Source of the DNA: an uncultured Eubacteriales bacterium
GTDB lineage: Bacteria; Bacillota; Clostridia; Oscillospirales; Ruminococcaceae
Assembly (NCBI GenBank): GCA_959605275.1
Contig: CAUHFD010000011.1
Span: 1 to 26,877, forward strand
Direction: 5' to 3'
Length of the DNA: 26,877 nucleotides
The notes under the pieces were generated by a model that saw nothing but the letters and a program-made list of their open reading frames with translations, did no database searches and was not told the origin of the DNA. The position numbers were made by a program, and so were the translations under genes. Position 1 is the stretch's first letter; each line of letters begins with the position of its first letter. This document shows, in pieces, positions 1-7,069 of this stretch.

Positions 1-54
1 GAACTTCAGCTTCCCAAGCTGACCGTGCGGGTCCGATTCCCGTCGCCTGCTCCA
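1..54 (+). tRNA. tRNA-Gly (anticodon CCC), 5' end cut by the window
   Basis: Only the 3' two thirds are present. The anticodon stem is TCAGC (6-10) paired with GCTGA (18-22). The seven-base loop TTCCCAA puts anticodon CCC at 13-15, which reads Gly GGG codons. The T arm is GCGGG (27-31) with CCCGT (39-43). The acceptor strand CGCCTGC (44-50) is followed by discriminator T51 and an encoded CCA (52-54). The T loop reads TCCGATT, so position 55 is C instead of the usual T. The D arm and 5' acceptor strand lie outside the window. Confidence 0.93.
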
Positions 55-60
55 TGTACG

Positions 61-108
61 AAACACCACGTAAATGCCGAAAAACACGGTAAATACGTGG
101 TGTTTTAG
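61..108 (+). terminator. Terminator hairpin after tRNA-Gly
   Basis: A 12-bp perfect stem (61-72 with 94-105) closes over an inner CCG/CGG pair (77-79 with 87-89) and runs into a short T tract. It sits 7 bases after the tRNA CCA, so it probably ends tRNA transcription. The rest of 109-334 is AT-rich with a small GAAGTCT/AGACTTC inverted repeat (210-216 with 234-240). I see no gene there. Confidence 0.7.
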
Positions 109-334
109 TATTTTATACATGCTTTTTTGCTTCAAATATAAGCGTTAAAAACCATATTTTTGCAGATAGTTTTTAGTAAAAATTTAGTAGTAAAATATCT
201 AAAAAATCAGAAGTCTTTTAGCTGTTCGAACATAGACTTCCGTTTCGTTTCAGAAATAAGGGTCTTTTTGTGCATCTATATTATTGATTTGACTGTTTGC
301 ATATTGTTTACATAGCAATTTATATTTTATGATT

Positions 335-1579
335 TTATATTGCGGTTCGCTGCGAAAAATGTCTCTTTATATAGATTAATAGTACAACCCCCAATAACGG
401 GAACATGGAAGCAGTGAGCATACCAACTCTCATACCAATTTGTTCAGATGATAATGAAAGTGTTGCTCCAAGTTGTGCAGCCCAATTACTTGCTGACACT
501 GTATCCACAACTGCACCTAACAATTGAGGCGCAACAGAACCTCCGAAATCACCGCCTGCTGCCATAAGCGCGTAAGCAGCTACACCGGGATTAGGAAATT
601 TTTCCTCCATTAATATTAAGGTGCCGGGCCATAACATAGAGGTGAACAAGCCGGTTAATATGCAAGCCAGCATAGAAATAATTAGATTTGCAGATACGCC
701 AGCGACCAAGTAACAAACCGCCGCACCGACCATGCTAAAAAGCAGAATTGCAGAAATATTTTTACCGTATTTAGCATATGCAGTTCTGCCAAGTCCCAAA
801 AGAATGGCGAACGTTGCCATGCCCAAAATATCACCAATCACCTTGGGTATATGCAAGGAGGTTTCCATATATACGGAAATCCAATTTGTCATTGCATTTT
901 CAGCTGCACTTCCCAGGAAAATACAAATTGCGCAAAGAGCCAAACCGGTATTTTTTCTTTTAGCCGCGTTTGGTGTTGTGTTTTGAGATAGATTTATTTC
1001 AGGTATCGGCGAAAGGGAAAATAACACAAAGGATAGTATGGGAAGCGATGCCCAGAACATAGTTAAATACATCCAGTTTTCTGTTCCAAACAGCTTGAGA
1101 AATACGGTGCTTATGACAATAACACCAACAACACCATACGCATACAGCGAATGAAGCATGCTCATATCACGATCCGGATTGTCCGATGGCAATGCAGCAA
1201 CCAACGGACTTAGTAATACTTCGCAAAGACCGGCAGCGACAGAAAAGATAACCGTGCCGACCAACAATCCTGTGTAAGCATATTGTGGAAACAGCAGGGG
1301 GACAAACGCATAAATTAATAAACCCGCAGAGGTGAGTAAGGGCATTATTTTGACTGTTTTATGAATATTGAAATATTTTGTAAAAAAAGAGAAGATTAAA
1401 TCAACCGTTAATTGTGTGCAGAAATTGATCAGTACTAAAGTACCGAGTAGTGTATAAGATATGCCATACATTTCCCGGAAAGTAATAAACAATAATGGGG
1501 GCAAACTAAAAACTGACGACATGGCAAGGTATGTAAAGTAACAGGCATGCTTTGTCCTTTTAAACATTTTAATATTCAT
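335..1579 (-). CDS. Major facilitator superfamily transporter
   Basis: A 414-residue integral membrane protein with about 12 hydrophobic segments and a polar, Asn/Lys-rich central loop (NTTPNAAKRKN) between the two six-helix halves, as usual for MFS carriers. The length is typical. The overall look is that of fucose-permease-like or sugar/drug MFS members, but no substrate motif can be read. I chose the ATG at 1579 (MNIKMFKR) because GGAG lies 12 bases upstream and hydrophobic sequence begins soon after. An in-frame ATG at 1639 would add 20 polar residues and overlap the probable promoter. The gene stands alone, facing the tRNA, in AT-rich DNA. The transported compound is unknown. Confidence 0.85.
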   Translation of the reverse strand: MNIKMFKRTKHACYFTYLAMSSVFSLPPLLFITFREMYGISYTLLGTLVLINFCTQLTVDLIFSFFTKYFNIHKTVKIMPLLTSAGLLIYAFVPLLFPQYAYTGLLVGTVIFSVAAGLCEVLLSPLVAALPSDNPDRDMSMLHSLYAYGVVGVIVISTVFLKLFGTENWMYLTMFWASLPILSFVLFSLSPIPEINLSQNTTPNAAKRKNTGLALCAICIFLGSAAENAMTNWISVYMETSLHIPKVIGDILGMATFAILLGLGRTAYAKYGKNISAILLFSMVGAAVCYLVAGVSANLIISMLACILTGLFTSMLWPGTLILMEEKFPNPGVAAYALMAAGGDFGGSVAPQLLGAVVDTVSASNWAAQLGATLSLSSEQIGMRVGMLTASMFPLLGVVLLIYIKRHFSQRTAI

Positions 1580-1608
1580 AAGTGTTATATTCTCCGATGT
1601 TTTTTTAC

Positions 1609-1620
1609 TGATTATACCAC
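1609..1620 (-). promoter_or_regulatory. Extended -10 promoter for the MFS gene
   Basis: On the minus strand TGG-TATAAT (ATTATA at 1611-1616 on the plus strand) makes an extended -10 box about 32 bases before the chosen start. A TTGACA at 1628-1633 is only 11 bases away, too close to act as its -35. This supports the shorter start, because the longer one would lie upstream of the promoter. Confidence 0.5.
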
Positions 1621-1656
1621 GACGCTTTGTCAAAATCAAATGTTTTTAAATAGTAA

Positions 1657-1694
1657 CAATGTTTTTCCATTCCGTCCGTTTTGGAAAAACATTG
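1657..1694. repeat. 13-bp inverted repeat upstream of the MFS gene
   Basis: CAATGTTTTTCCA (1657-1669) is the exact reverse complement of TGGAAAAACATTG (1682-1694), with a 12-base loop. It lies about 40 bp upstream of the MFS -10 box. It could be an operator or a terminator-like hairpin. No coding sequence is supported from 1640 to about 2168 apart from the promoter and terminator listed next. Confidence 0.6.
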
Positions 1695-1882
1695 AATACG
1701 GATCTCCTTCGCGTTCTTTTAGGATCTTTTTCCAAAAAACTCTTTGCTGAGGGATATCGACAAAATGCTTGGGGTGGCGTGAAGAAAATTGTATCTATCA
1801 TGCAGGTAATAATGTATTTCATGCTTTTTTGATGAATTGTTGGAATTTTTTACAAATTTTGGGAGTTTTTTATCGTTGACTC

Positions 1883-1911
1883 TTGATAAAATATAGATTT
1901 AATGATATAAT
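1883..1911 (+). promoter_or_regulatory. Sigma-A-type promoter of a possible small RNA
   Basis: TTGATA (1883-1888), a 17-bp spacer and TATAAT (1906-1911) form a near-consensus promoter. No ORF with a ribosome site follows. A strong intrinsic terminator lies about 100-130 bases downstream. Confidence 0.65.
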
Positions 1912-1917
1912 TTTACT

Positions 1918-2047
1918 GTAATCGGAAAGTACTTTGATAAAAAGTTTTTTCTCTTTTCTTGTATCATGTTGGAATGGGTAATTTTGTGACAATGATGAGT
2001 GATAAATACTTTTGTGGTGCGTTCCTTTATTGGAACGCACTTTTTTG
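1918..2047 (+). ncRNA. Candidate short non-coding RNA or attenuated leader (about 130 nt)
   Basis: The stretch runs from a near-consensus promoter to a perfect 9-bp terminator hairpin with six Ts. It contains no convincing ORF: the ATGs inside are quickly stopped or lack a ribosome site. A short internal pairing ACTTT/AAAGT is visible near its 5' end. I recognise no known family such as 6S, SRP, tmRNA, RNase P, a riboswitch or a T-box. It could be a stand-alone sRNA or a leader that stops transcription before the TIR region. The 5' end is estimated from the -10 box. Confidence 0.4.
2017..2046 (+). terminator. Strong intrinsic terminator
   Basis: GTGCGTTCC (2017-2025) pairs perfectly with GGAACGCAC (2032-2040) over a six-base loop, followed directly by TTTTTT (2041-2046). 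This is a textbook rho-independent terminator in the plus direction with no protein gene before it. Confidence 0.9.
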
Positions 2048-2168
2048 TTGGGTTATGTCTAATAGCTTTTATCAATTTTCGCGAAATTTACAAATCATAT
2101 AGTGAAGTTGATAACTAATATATTGGCTTTAATATAATGAGGAGAAGTGGGAAATATGAAACGAGGAA

Positions 2169-2351
2169 ATGAATGCTGAAAGATTGAAGCAGTTAGCCTC
2201 TCCCCAGCGCAGTTTACAGGGTATATTTTTAATCATTTATGCTTGAAAGAAGGAATGATCATAACAGTGAAGCGGGAATATCAAACAATGGTTTGAAAGA
2301 TACGGTGCGATGGGTGAGATATTCATTAGAAAAAGCTTTGGGGGAATGGTA
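2169..2351 (+). pseudogene. Decayed gene fragment upstream of the HsdR-N-like ORF
   Basis: An ATG at 2169 starts a 25-codon frame (MNAERLKQLASPQRSLQG...) that stops at 2246. The +2 frame then reads sensibly from about 2222 (YIFNHLCLKEGMIITVK), and the original frame resumes after 2270 (SGNIKQWFERYGAMGEIF) and runs into the next ORF. The pieces together read like one protein broken by two indels. I do not recognise the family. TTGATA-19-TATAAT (2108-2138) may be its promoter, and a GAGGAG ribosome site is at 2140-2145. The reading is tentative. Confidence 0.3.
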
Positions 2352-2501
2352 ATGGGTATATTTGATCATATAAATTTCAACAATTTAGCAAAGGGCTTTA
2401 ATGAATCGAGTGTGCGAGAAGAAATAGTTGTTCCGATTTTAAACCTTCTGGGATACTCTGCATTTGATGAACAAAATTGCATTATTAGAGAGCTACAATA
2501 A
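2352..2501 (+). pseudogene. Truncated HsdR-N-like (type I restriction R-subunit N-terminal) ORF
   Basis: A 49-residue ORF beginning MGIFDHINFNNLAKGF and containing VREEIVVPILNLLGYS. This resembles the opening helix of the HsdR N-terminal nuclease domain (a pattern of the type REE.vvPiL..LGY). The family domain is over 100 residues and carries its PD-(D/E)xK residues further on, so this piece cannot be an active nuclease. It ends with an in-frame TAA at 2499-2501. I chose the ATG at 2352 for its fit to the domain start; an in-frame ATG at 2310 is also open. It lies about 110 bp before the TIR gene, which hints at a damaged defence locus. Confidence 0.45.
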
Positions 2502-2613
2502 ATCTAAAGTGTTGTTCTTGATAGGAGTAGATCAGTCTTAGACAGGTCAACAAATCTCAATTTTTTATTTTAAAGCCCTGAGATGCATTAATACAGCGAA
2601 ATGAGGAAAACAT

Positions 2614-3846
2614 ATGCGAGATAAAATTTTCATCAGCTATTGTCATGCGGATAGTGAGTATCAGCACAGATTAACGCAGCATTTGAAACCGCTTGAGCGT
2701 AACGGTTATCTGCAATACTGGTCTGATACCAAATTAAAGGCCAGTCAGAATTGGCGAAAAGAAATTCGTGAAGCTCTGTCTCAATCCGTTATCTCTGTAT
2801 TATTGATTTCCGCTGATTTTTTGGCATCGGATTTTATCACTTTTGAAGAATTACCGGAGCTGATAAATAATACTAAGATATTTCCGATTTTAATTCATCC
2901 ATGTTACTTTGAAAAGGAAGAATGGTTAGAAAGCATTCAATTCGTAAATAATCCGGAGACGCCTTTATCCGGAATGTCAAAAACAGAGCAGGAAAATATT
3001 TGGACCAGTCTTACAAGGCAGGTAACCGCTTGTTTGGAGGAAGAGATAAAAAAGCATTCACCTGATATTCTGTTGTATTCAAATGGTATTGTCACAACAG
3101 TTGAGGCTATGATGCCAATATTTCATTCGGTTAGTCAGGATACCTTTCATGAAGCTTCCATTGTTAATAATATGATTCACGTATGCAGAGACTGTCATAA
3201 TAACAATCTTCTGGAAATGTATTTGATTGATATTTTATCTTCTCCGAGCCGCGTACATAATTATTGGGTTTATACATATGAACATATTGATATTCTTGAA
3301 TTTATGATTCCCGTAGAGCAGATATTGACTGCCTATGATTCAGGTCATAAGGTTATTGAAAACCTAAAACAGCTGTTTTCTGCACATGGTTGGGAAGGAG
3401 ACGGCGAGATTCGTTTTCTTTGGTTCCCACCATTTTTGAAAATAGGTTTTGAGGACACATGGGGGACATTGGCGTTTTTTGTGAAACAGGATAATAACGG
3501 AACAGCGTTTATTGCCAGCCCGGAACCGATTCCGTATTTATCACTGCAAGATACGCTTTACCCGGATTCTGATGGCTTTTATGTTACAAAAGTCGTTGAA
3601 GAACGAAAAATAAAGGATCCAAAATACCGTTGTTTGAGAATAAGCGGATTGTTGATTGCAGATCAACCGCCTAAAGAAAATGAAACACATTGGCTGTTTT
3701 TCTACAGTGATCGGTATAAGAATATCGAGGTGGGCGATCTCGTTAAGTTTAAGCCCGAACGTCCTCCTCTGCCTTTGCGTGATTTTCCTGATATTAAAAA
3801 CACGCGAAACATATATGTTGAGCAGATGGAAAAGATATCAGAATGA
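2614..3846 (+). CDS. TIR-domain protein with unrecognised C-terminal half, possible defence effector
   Basis: The 410-residue protein starts with a bacterial TIR domain (about 1-145). The box-1 motif is KIFISYCHAD (4-13), followed by YWSDTKLKASQNW (35-47) and the catalytic-Glu loop SADFLASDFITFEELPEL (66-83), where Glu79 aligns with the NAD+-cleaving glutamate of TIR NADases. Residues about 155-410 have no fold I can name; they are rich in Trp, Tyr and Phe and contain HGWEGDGEIRFLWFPPFL, which may be a sensing or binding domain. There is no signal peptide or membrane segment, so it is probably cytosolic. GAGGAAAACAT supplies the ribosome site at 2603-2613. Known TIR proteins of this kind deplete NAD+ during phage infection; that role is inferred here. 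Confidence 0.8.
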   Translation: MRDKIFISYCHADSEYQHRLTQHLKPLERNGYLQYWSDTKLKASQNWRKEIREALSQSVISVLLISADFLASDFITFEELPELINNTKIFPILIHPCYFEKEEWLESIQFVNNPETPLSGMSKTEQENIWTSLTRQVTACLEEEIKKHSPDILLYSNGIVTTVEAMMPIFHSVSQDTFHEASIVNNMIHVCRDCHNNNLLEMYLIDILSSPSRVHNYWVYTYEHIDILEFMIPVEQILTAYDSGHKVIENLKQLFSAHGWEGDGEIRFLWFPPFLKIGFEDTWGTLAFFVKQDNNGTAFIASPEPIPYLSLQDTLYPDSDGFYVTKVVEERKIKDPKYRCLRISGLLIADQPPKENETHWLFFYSDRYKNIEVGDLVKFKPERPPLPLRDFPDIKNTRNIYVEQMEKISE

Positions 3847-4233
3847 TTTTATGCGCAAATCAGTTGTGCGAGGATTTGCTTGTCAGATTTTTTCAATCAA
3901 TATTGATACCGGTAAAGATATGCAAGCATTGCCTTGACAGTAACTTAATAAATTTATTATTGCTTTAACGTTCTTTATTCTGCATAAGAATAAAGACAAA
4001 CATATCAGAAAAGGGTAATATTTTGTCTACTCGGAAAGAATTGCTATATCTGCATAAATAGGGCTGTCGGTAATTGATTTTCTTATTTGCGACAGCCCGC
4101 TTTTATTGCTTTTTCAGCCAATTGGTAAAGGAGGGGATATTTTGCCGTTTTTCTGTTGCTTCAGAAGCCATTATTTTTTAATCACTAAAATGATTTTAAG
4201 GCGTTTATTCTAATAATATTTTCTATTTATATA
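3847..4233. other. Intergenic AT-rich region after the TIR gene
   Basis: I see no supported gene. It holds a 10-bp hairpin TCTTTATTCT/AGAATAAAGA (3972-3981 with 3987-3996) without a T tract, and a terminator-like hairpin at 4061-4104. A strong Shine-Dalgarno-like AAAGGAGGGG at about 4128-4137 precedes a TTG-started 23-codon frame, which I do not call. Confidence 0.6.
4061..4104 (+). terminator. Terminator downstream of the TIR gene
   Basis: GGGCTGTCG (4061-4069) pairs with CGACAGCCC (4090-4098) over a 20-base loop, followed by GCTTTT. It is the first terminator-like structure after the TIR stop, about 215 bases downstream. Confidence 0.65.
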
Positions 4234-4262
4234 TTGTTATTCTTTCGAAAATACGTTATAAT
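4234..4262 (+). promoter_or_regulatory. Likely xpaC-telA promoter
   Basis: TTGTTA (4234-4239), a 17-bp spacer and TATAAT (4257-4262). The -10 box coincides with the left edge of an interspersed repeat (4256-4354), so the xpaC leader of about 220 nt would begin with that repeat. A second TATAAT at 4349-4354 is the repeat's right edge and has no good -35. Confidence 0.55.
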
Positions 4263-4354
4263 AACCTTGGAATACACGAAATCGAAGATTTCTAGTATTC
4301 ACAAGAACATTGAAACACTGTTCGCTTCCCTGCGCCAGTGGTATGTGTTATAAT
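4256..4354 (+). repeat. About 100-bp interspersed repeat, copy 1
   Basis: This copy aligns over its whole length, roughly 80% identical by eye, with the reverse complement of 26665-26767. Shared blocks include ATAATAACCTT, GAATACACGA, AAGATTTC, CAAGAACATTG and the right end TGTTATAAT. The central hairpin that is near-perfect in copy 2 is degraded here. The unit has no coding potential and carries TATAAT-like ends. Confidence 0.7.
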
Positions 4355-4365
4355 AAAAAGCAAAG

Positions 4366-4383
4366 CAGAGGCTTTTGCCTCTG
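4366..4383 (+). repeat. Small hairpin in the xpaC leader
   Basis: CAGAGGC (4366-4372) pairs with GCCTCTG (4377-4383) over a TTTT loop. No T tract follows, so it is more likely a leader structure than a terminator. Confidence 0.45.
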
Positions 4384-4490
4384 TAAACTATTATTTTGTA
4401 GCTTTAGCAATATTTTGTATTGCAGCGGTGGAAAAATATTTTGATTTCTTAGAAACGGGGCAATGCCCGATTTGAACGAGAGGAAAAAGA

Positions 4491-5717
4491 ATGAACGATA
4501 ACAATCTATCCGATTTGGGGCGGGAACTCAGTGATACGGTTCAACGTGCGATACAAAGCGGGGATTATTCTCAGATTAAAAATACTGTCAACAAGACGAT
4601 GAAGACAGTGGTGGATCAGACTGTTTCGGTTGGTAAGCAGGCTTCTGAAACAGTGAAGCGCACCGTATATGACAGTCGGTCGGTTTATCAGCAGCATCAT
4701 CCCCAAAGACAGCAATATACTTATCAGACTCCGAAGAAGGTATCGCAAAACTATCATCGGCCGGTGCAGCAGTATCGTACGGTATATACTCCTCCGCCAA
4801 TGAATACGCTGGTAAAAGTCGGTAATACCGGGAATGCTTTGCGCATCGTGATAGGGCTGTGGACCGGTTTTTGTATTTTTGGCGTTCCGATGGCGCTGGA
4901 ACGTATTTTTGCCGGAAATATGGATTATATTTCGACTTTCATTGTAGCGCTGGCGGCAGGTATCTGCGGTATTTCTCTTTTTATCAGCGGTATTCGCGGA
5001 ATCAGAAGAGTCGATCGCTATAAAAAATATTGTCAGATATTGATGGCGAAGCATTATTGTACCATAGAAGAACTGGCGACATCCGTTCATCGCACCACCA
5101 AGTTTGTACTGAAGGATATTGAGAAAATGATGCGGAAGCTTTGGTTTCCGCAATGCTATTTGGATGATCAGAAAACCTCGATCATGCTCGGAAATCAAAT
5201 GTATCAACAGTATCGCCAGACAATGGAAAACAAACAACAGCGAGAAGAACTGGAAAAACAATGCCGTCAGAATCCGGACAGTCTGGAGGCAGTCATTGCG
5301 GAAGGCAGAAAATGTATTCGTCAGATTCGGTCCGCAAATGATTTACTGCCGGAAGAGGAAATATCAGAAAAGTTAGATCGTCTGGAAACGGTTATTATCA
5401 AAATATTTTCTTATGTGGAACAGCATCCGGAAAAGTTGTCTGAAATCAGGCGGTTTATGAATTATTATCTGCCGACTACGATAAAACTGGTAAAGGCGTA
5501 TTGCGATTTTGAACAGCAGCCGGTGCAAGTGCAGAGTATCGTTACTGCCAAGAAAGAGATTGATGACACACTAACTGTCATCAGTACCGCCTTCGAAACA
5601 TTGTTGGATAGTTTGTATCAGGATGATGCATTAGATATTTCGACAGATATTTCGGCGTTGAAAACCATACTGACACAGGAAGGTTTAGTAAAAGACAATT
5701 CTGAGACAAAAAAATGA
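4491..5717 (+). CDS. xpaC: XpaC-like protein (5-bromo-4-chloroindolyl phosphate hydrolysis family)
   Basis: A 408-residue protein. Residues 1-105 are polar and Gln/Tyr-rich (HHPQRQQYTYQTPKK) and probably disordered. Two hydrophobic segments follow, about 116-137 (ALRIVIGLWTGFCIFGVP) and 146-168 (STFIVALAAGICGISLFISG). The C-terminal 200 residues are helical and hold the family core: LPTTIKLVKAYCDFEQQP, then a stretch ending FETLLDSLYQDDALDIS. XpaC proteins occur next to TelA in many Firmicutes. The phosphatase label comes from an old activity screen and is doubtful; a membrane-linked stress role is more likely. GAGG lies 7-10 bases before the ATG. telA begins 20 bases after the stop, so the two form an operon. 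Confidence 0.82.
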   Translation: MNDNNLSDLGRELSDTVQRAIQSGDYSQIKNTVNKTMKTVVDQTVSVGKQASETVKRTVYDSRSVYQQHHPQRQQYTYQTPKKVSQNYHRPVQQYRTVYTPPPMNTLVKVGNTGNALRIVIGLWTGFCIFGVPMALERIFAGNMDYISTFIVALAAGICGISLFISGIRGIRRVDRYKKYCQILMAKHYCTIEELATSVHRTTKFVLKDIEKMMRKLWFPQCYLDDQKTSIMLGNQMYQQYRQTMENKQQREELEKQCRQNPDSLEAVIAEGRKCIRQIRSANDLLPEEEISEKLDRLETVIIKIFSYVEQHPEKLSEIRRFMNYYLPTTIKLVKAYCDFEQQPVQVQSIVTAKKEIDDTLTVISTAFETLLDSLYQDDALDISTDISALKTILTQEGLVKDNSETKK

Positions 5718-5736
5718 TAAACAGGAGGATAAGCAG

Positions 5737-6867
5737 ATGAGCGAGGAATTTAAACTGACTTTGGAGCCGTTTGAGGATGGAGACAAAGCAGAGGCAGTAA
5801 CAGAAATTGCAACCACCGAAAAGGCGGCTCCGGAGGTCTTTGACGAGAGCACATTGACTGAAGAAGAACGGAATATGATTGCTGAATTTTCCGATAAAAT
5901 CGAAATAGGCAATGCCGGAATGATATTACAGTATGGTGCGGGTGCACAGAAAAAGATTGCTGATTTTTCGGAAAATGCGTTGAACAGCGTTAAGACAAAG
6001 GATATGGGAGAAATCGGCGAAATGCTCTCCGATATTGTGGTAGAACTGAAAGGTTTTGATGTTGAGGAGCAAAAAAGCGGTTTCCGATTATTCAAAAAAT
6101 TGTCCAATAAGGTTAATACACTGAAGGTAAAGTATGATAAGGCGGAAGCCAATATCAATAAGATTTGTGAAGTATTGGAAAATCATCAGGTTGTTCTGCT
6201 GAAAGATATTGCCATGCTCGACAAAATGTATGAGATGAATAAATCTTATTTTAAAGAGCTGTCTATGTACATTATTGCGGGCAAGAAAAAGCTGAATCAG
6301 GTATTGCAGGAAGATTTGCCTGCGTTGCAGAAAAGAGCGGCAGAAACAGGATTGCCCGAGGATGCACAGGCGGCAAACGATTTGGCTTCCATGTGCAATC
6401 GCTTTGAAAAAAAGCTGTATGATTTGGAACTGACCCGTACCGTTTCTATTCAAATGGCGCCGCAAATTCGTCTGGTGCAGAACAATGATACTTTGATGAC
6501 CGAAAAAATCCAATCTACCTTGGTAAATACCATCCCGCTGTGGAAAAGCCAGATGCTTTTGGCATTAGGCGTTGCGCATTCTCAGCAGGCGGTTGAGGCA
6601 CAGCGTCAAATTAGTGACAAGACAAATGAGCTGCTGCGCAAAAACGCGGAAACATTGAAAATGGCTACGGTGGAAACAGCCAAAGAGGCGGAACGTGGCG
6701 TAGTAGATATCGAAACCTTGCGTGCGACCAACGAATCGTTGATTACTACTCTGGATGAAGTGATGAATATTCAGCAGGAAGGTCGTCAGCGCAGACAGGA
6801 AGCCGAAGTTGAACTGCAAAAAATAGAAGAAGAACTTAAACAAAAATTGCTGGAAATCAGAAAATAG
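5737..6867 (+). CDS. telA: TelA-like toxic anion resistance protein
   Basis: A 376-residue soluble, almost wholly helical protein matching the TelA/YaaN/KlaA family (PF05816). Family features include GNAGMILQYGAGAQKKIADF near residue 60, the stretch ending DIVVELKGFD, a central block beginning QMAPQIRLVQNND, and a C-terminal coiled coil rich in Glu, Gln and Lys (about 330-376). Family members are linked to tellurite or other anion resistance and to envelope or lantibiotic stress; the biochemical activity is not settled. A strong AGGAGG ribosome site precedes the ATG, 20 bases after the xpaC stop, and a terminator follows directly. The length is normal for the family. Confidence 0.9.
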   Translation: MSEEFKLTLEPFEDGDKAEAVTEIATTEKAAPEVFDESTLTEEERNMIAEFSDKIEIGNAGMILQYGAGAQKKIADFSENALNSVKTKDMGEIGEMLSDIVVELKGFDVEEQKSGFRLFKKLSNKVNTLKVKYDKAEANINKICEVLENHQVVLLKDIAMLDKMYEMNKSYFKELSMYIIAGKKKLNQVLQEDLPALQKRAAETGLPEDAQAANDLASMCNRFEKKLYDLELTRTVSIQMAPQIRLVQNNDTLMTEKIQSTLVNTIPLWKSQMLLALGVAHSQQAVEAQRQISDKTNELLRKNAETLKMATVETAKEAERGVVDIETLRATNESLITTLDEVMNIQQEGRQRRQEAEVELQKIEEELKQKLLEIRK

Positions 6868-6873
6868 TAATTT

Positions 6874-6911
6874 ACCACGGGGTTTGTAGTAAAAATCCCG
6901 TGGTGTTTTTT
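6874..6911 (+). terminator. Terminator of xpaC-telA
   Basis: ACCACGGG (6874-6881) pairs with CCCGTGGT (6897-6904) and is followed by GTTTTTTG. It lies 7 bases after the telA stop. Confidence 0.9.
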
Positions 6912-6944
6912 GTATTCAACAGAAAAATAAAAATAATTTTCAAC

Positions 6945-6973
6945 TTGTTTTTTCTTACAAATCATCATATAAT
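6945..6973 (+). promoter_or_regulatory. nadE promoter
   Basis: TTGTTT (6945-6950), a 17-bp spacer and TATAAT (6968-6973), about 97 bases before the chosen nadE start. Confidence 0.65.
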
Positions 6974-7069
6974 AAAAGCATGTCAATATGACTGTGTTTA
7001 CTTCATCAAGATGGTTGTTACAAATGAAAACATGTAAAATAAAGCCCACAGAAAGGAATGACTGTTGAT

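Noticed and set aside
1..54. tRNA-Gly as an attachment site for an integrated island
   Set aside because: The setting is suggestive, but I found no repeat of the tRNA 3' end further along and no integrase in the window.
1547..1750. A 67-codon plus-strand frame at the MFS gene start
   Set aside because: It overlaps the MFS N-terminus, its promoter and the inverted repeat, and has no ribosome site or family match.
3656..3937. A 93-codon plus-strand frame overlapping the TIR gene's end
   Set aside because: It lies largely within the TIR gene in another frame, with no ribosome site and no recognisable motif.
4141..4212. A TTG-started 23-codon frame after AAAGGAGGGG
   Set aside because: The ribosome site is strong, but the start is weak, the peptide is not recognisable and no promoter is evident. 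Left uncalled.
4506..5261. A 251-codon frame antisense to xpaC
   Set aside because: It lies wholly inside xpaC on the other strand with no start signal; its composition is that of a reverse-strand shadow.
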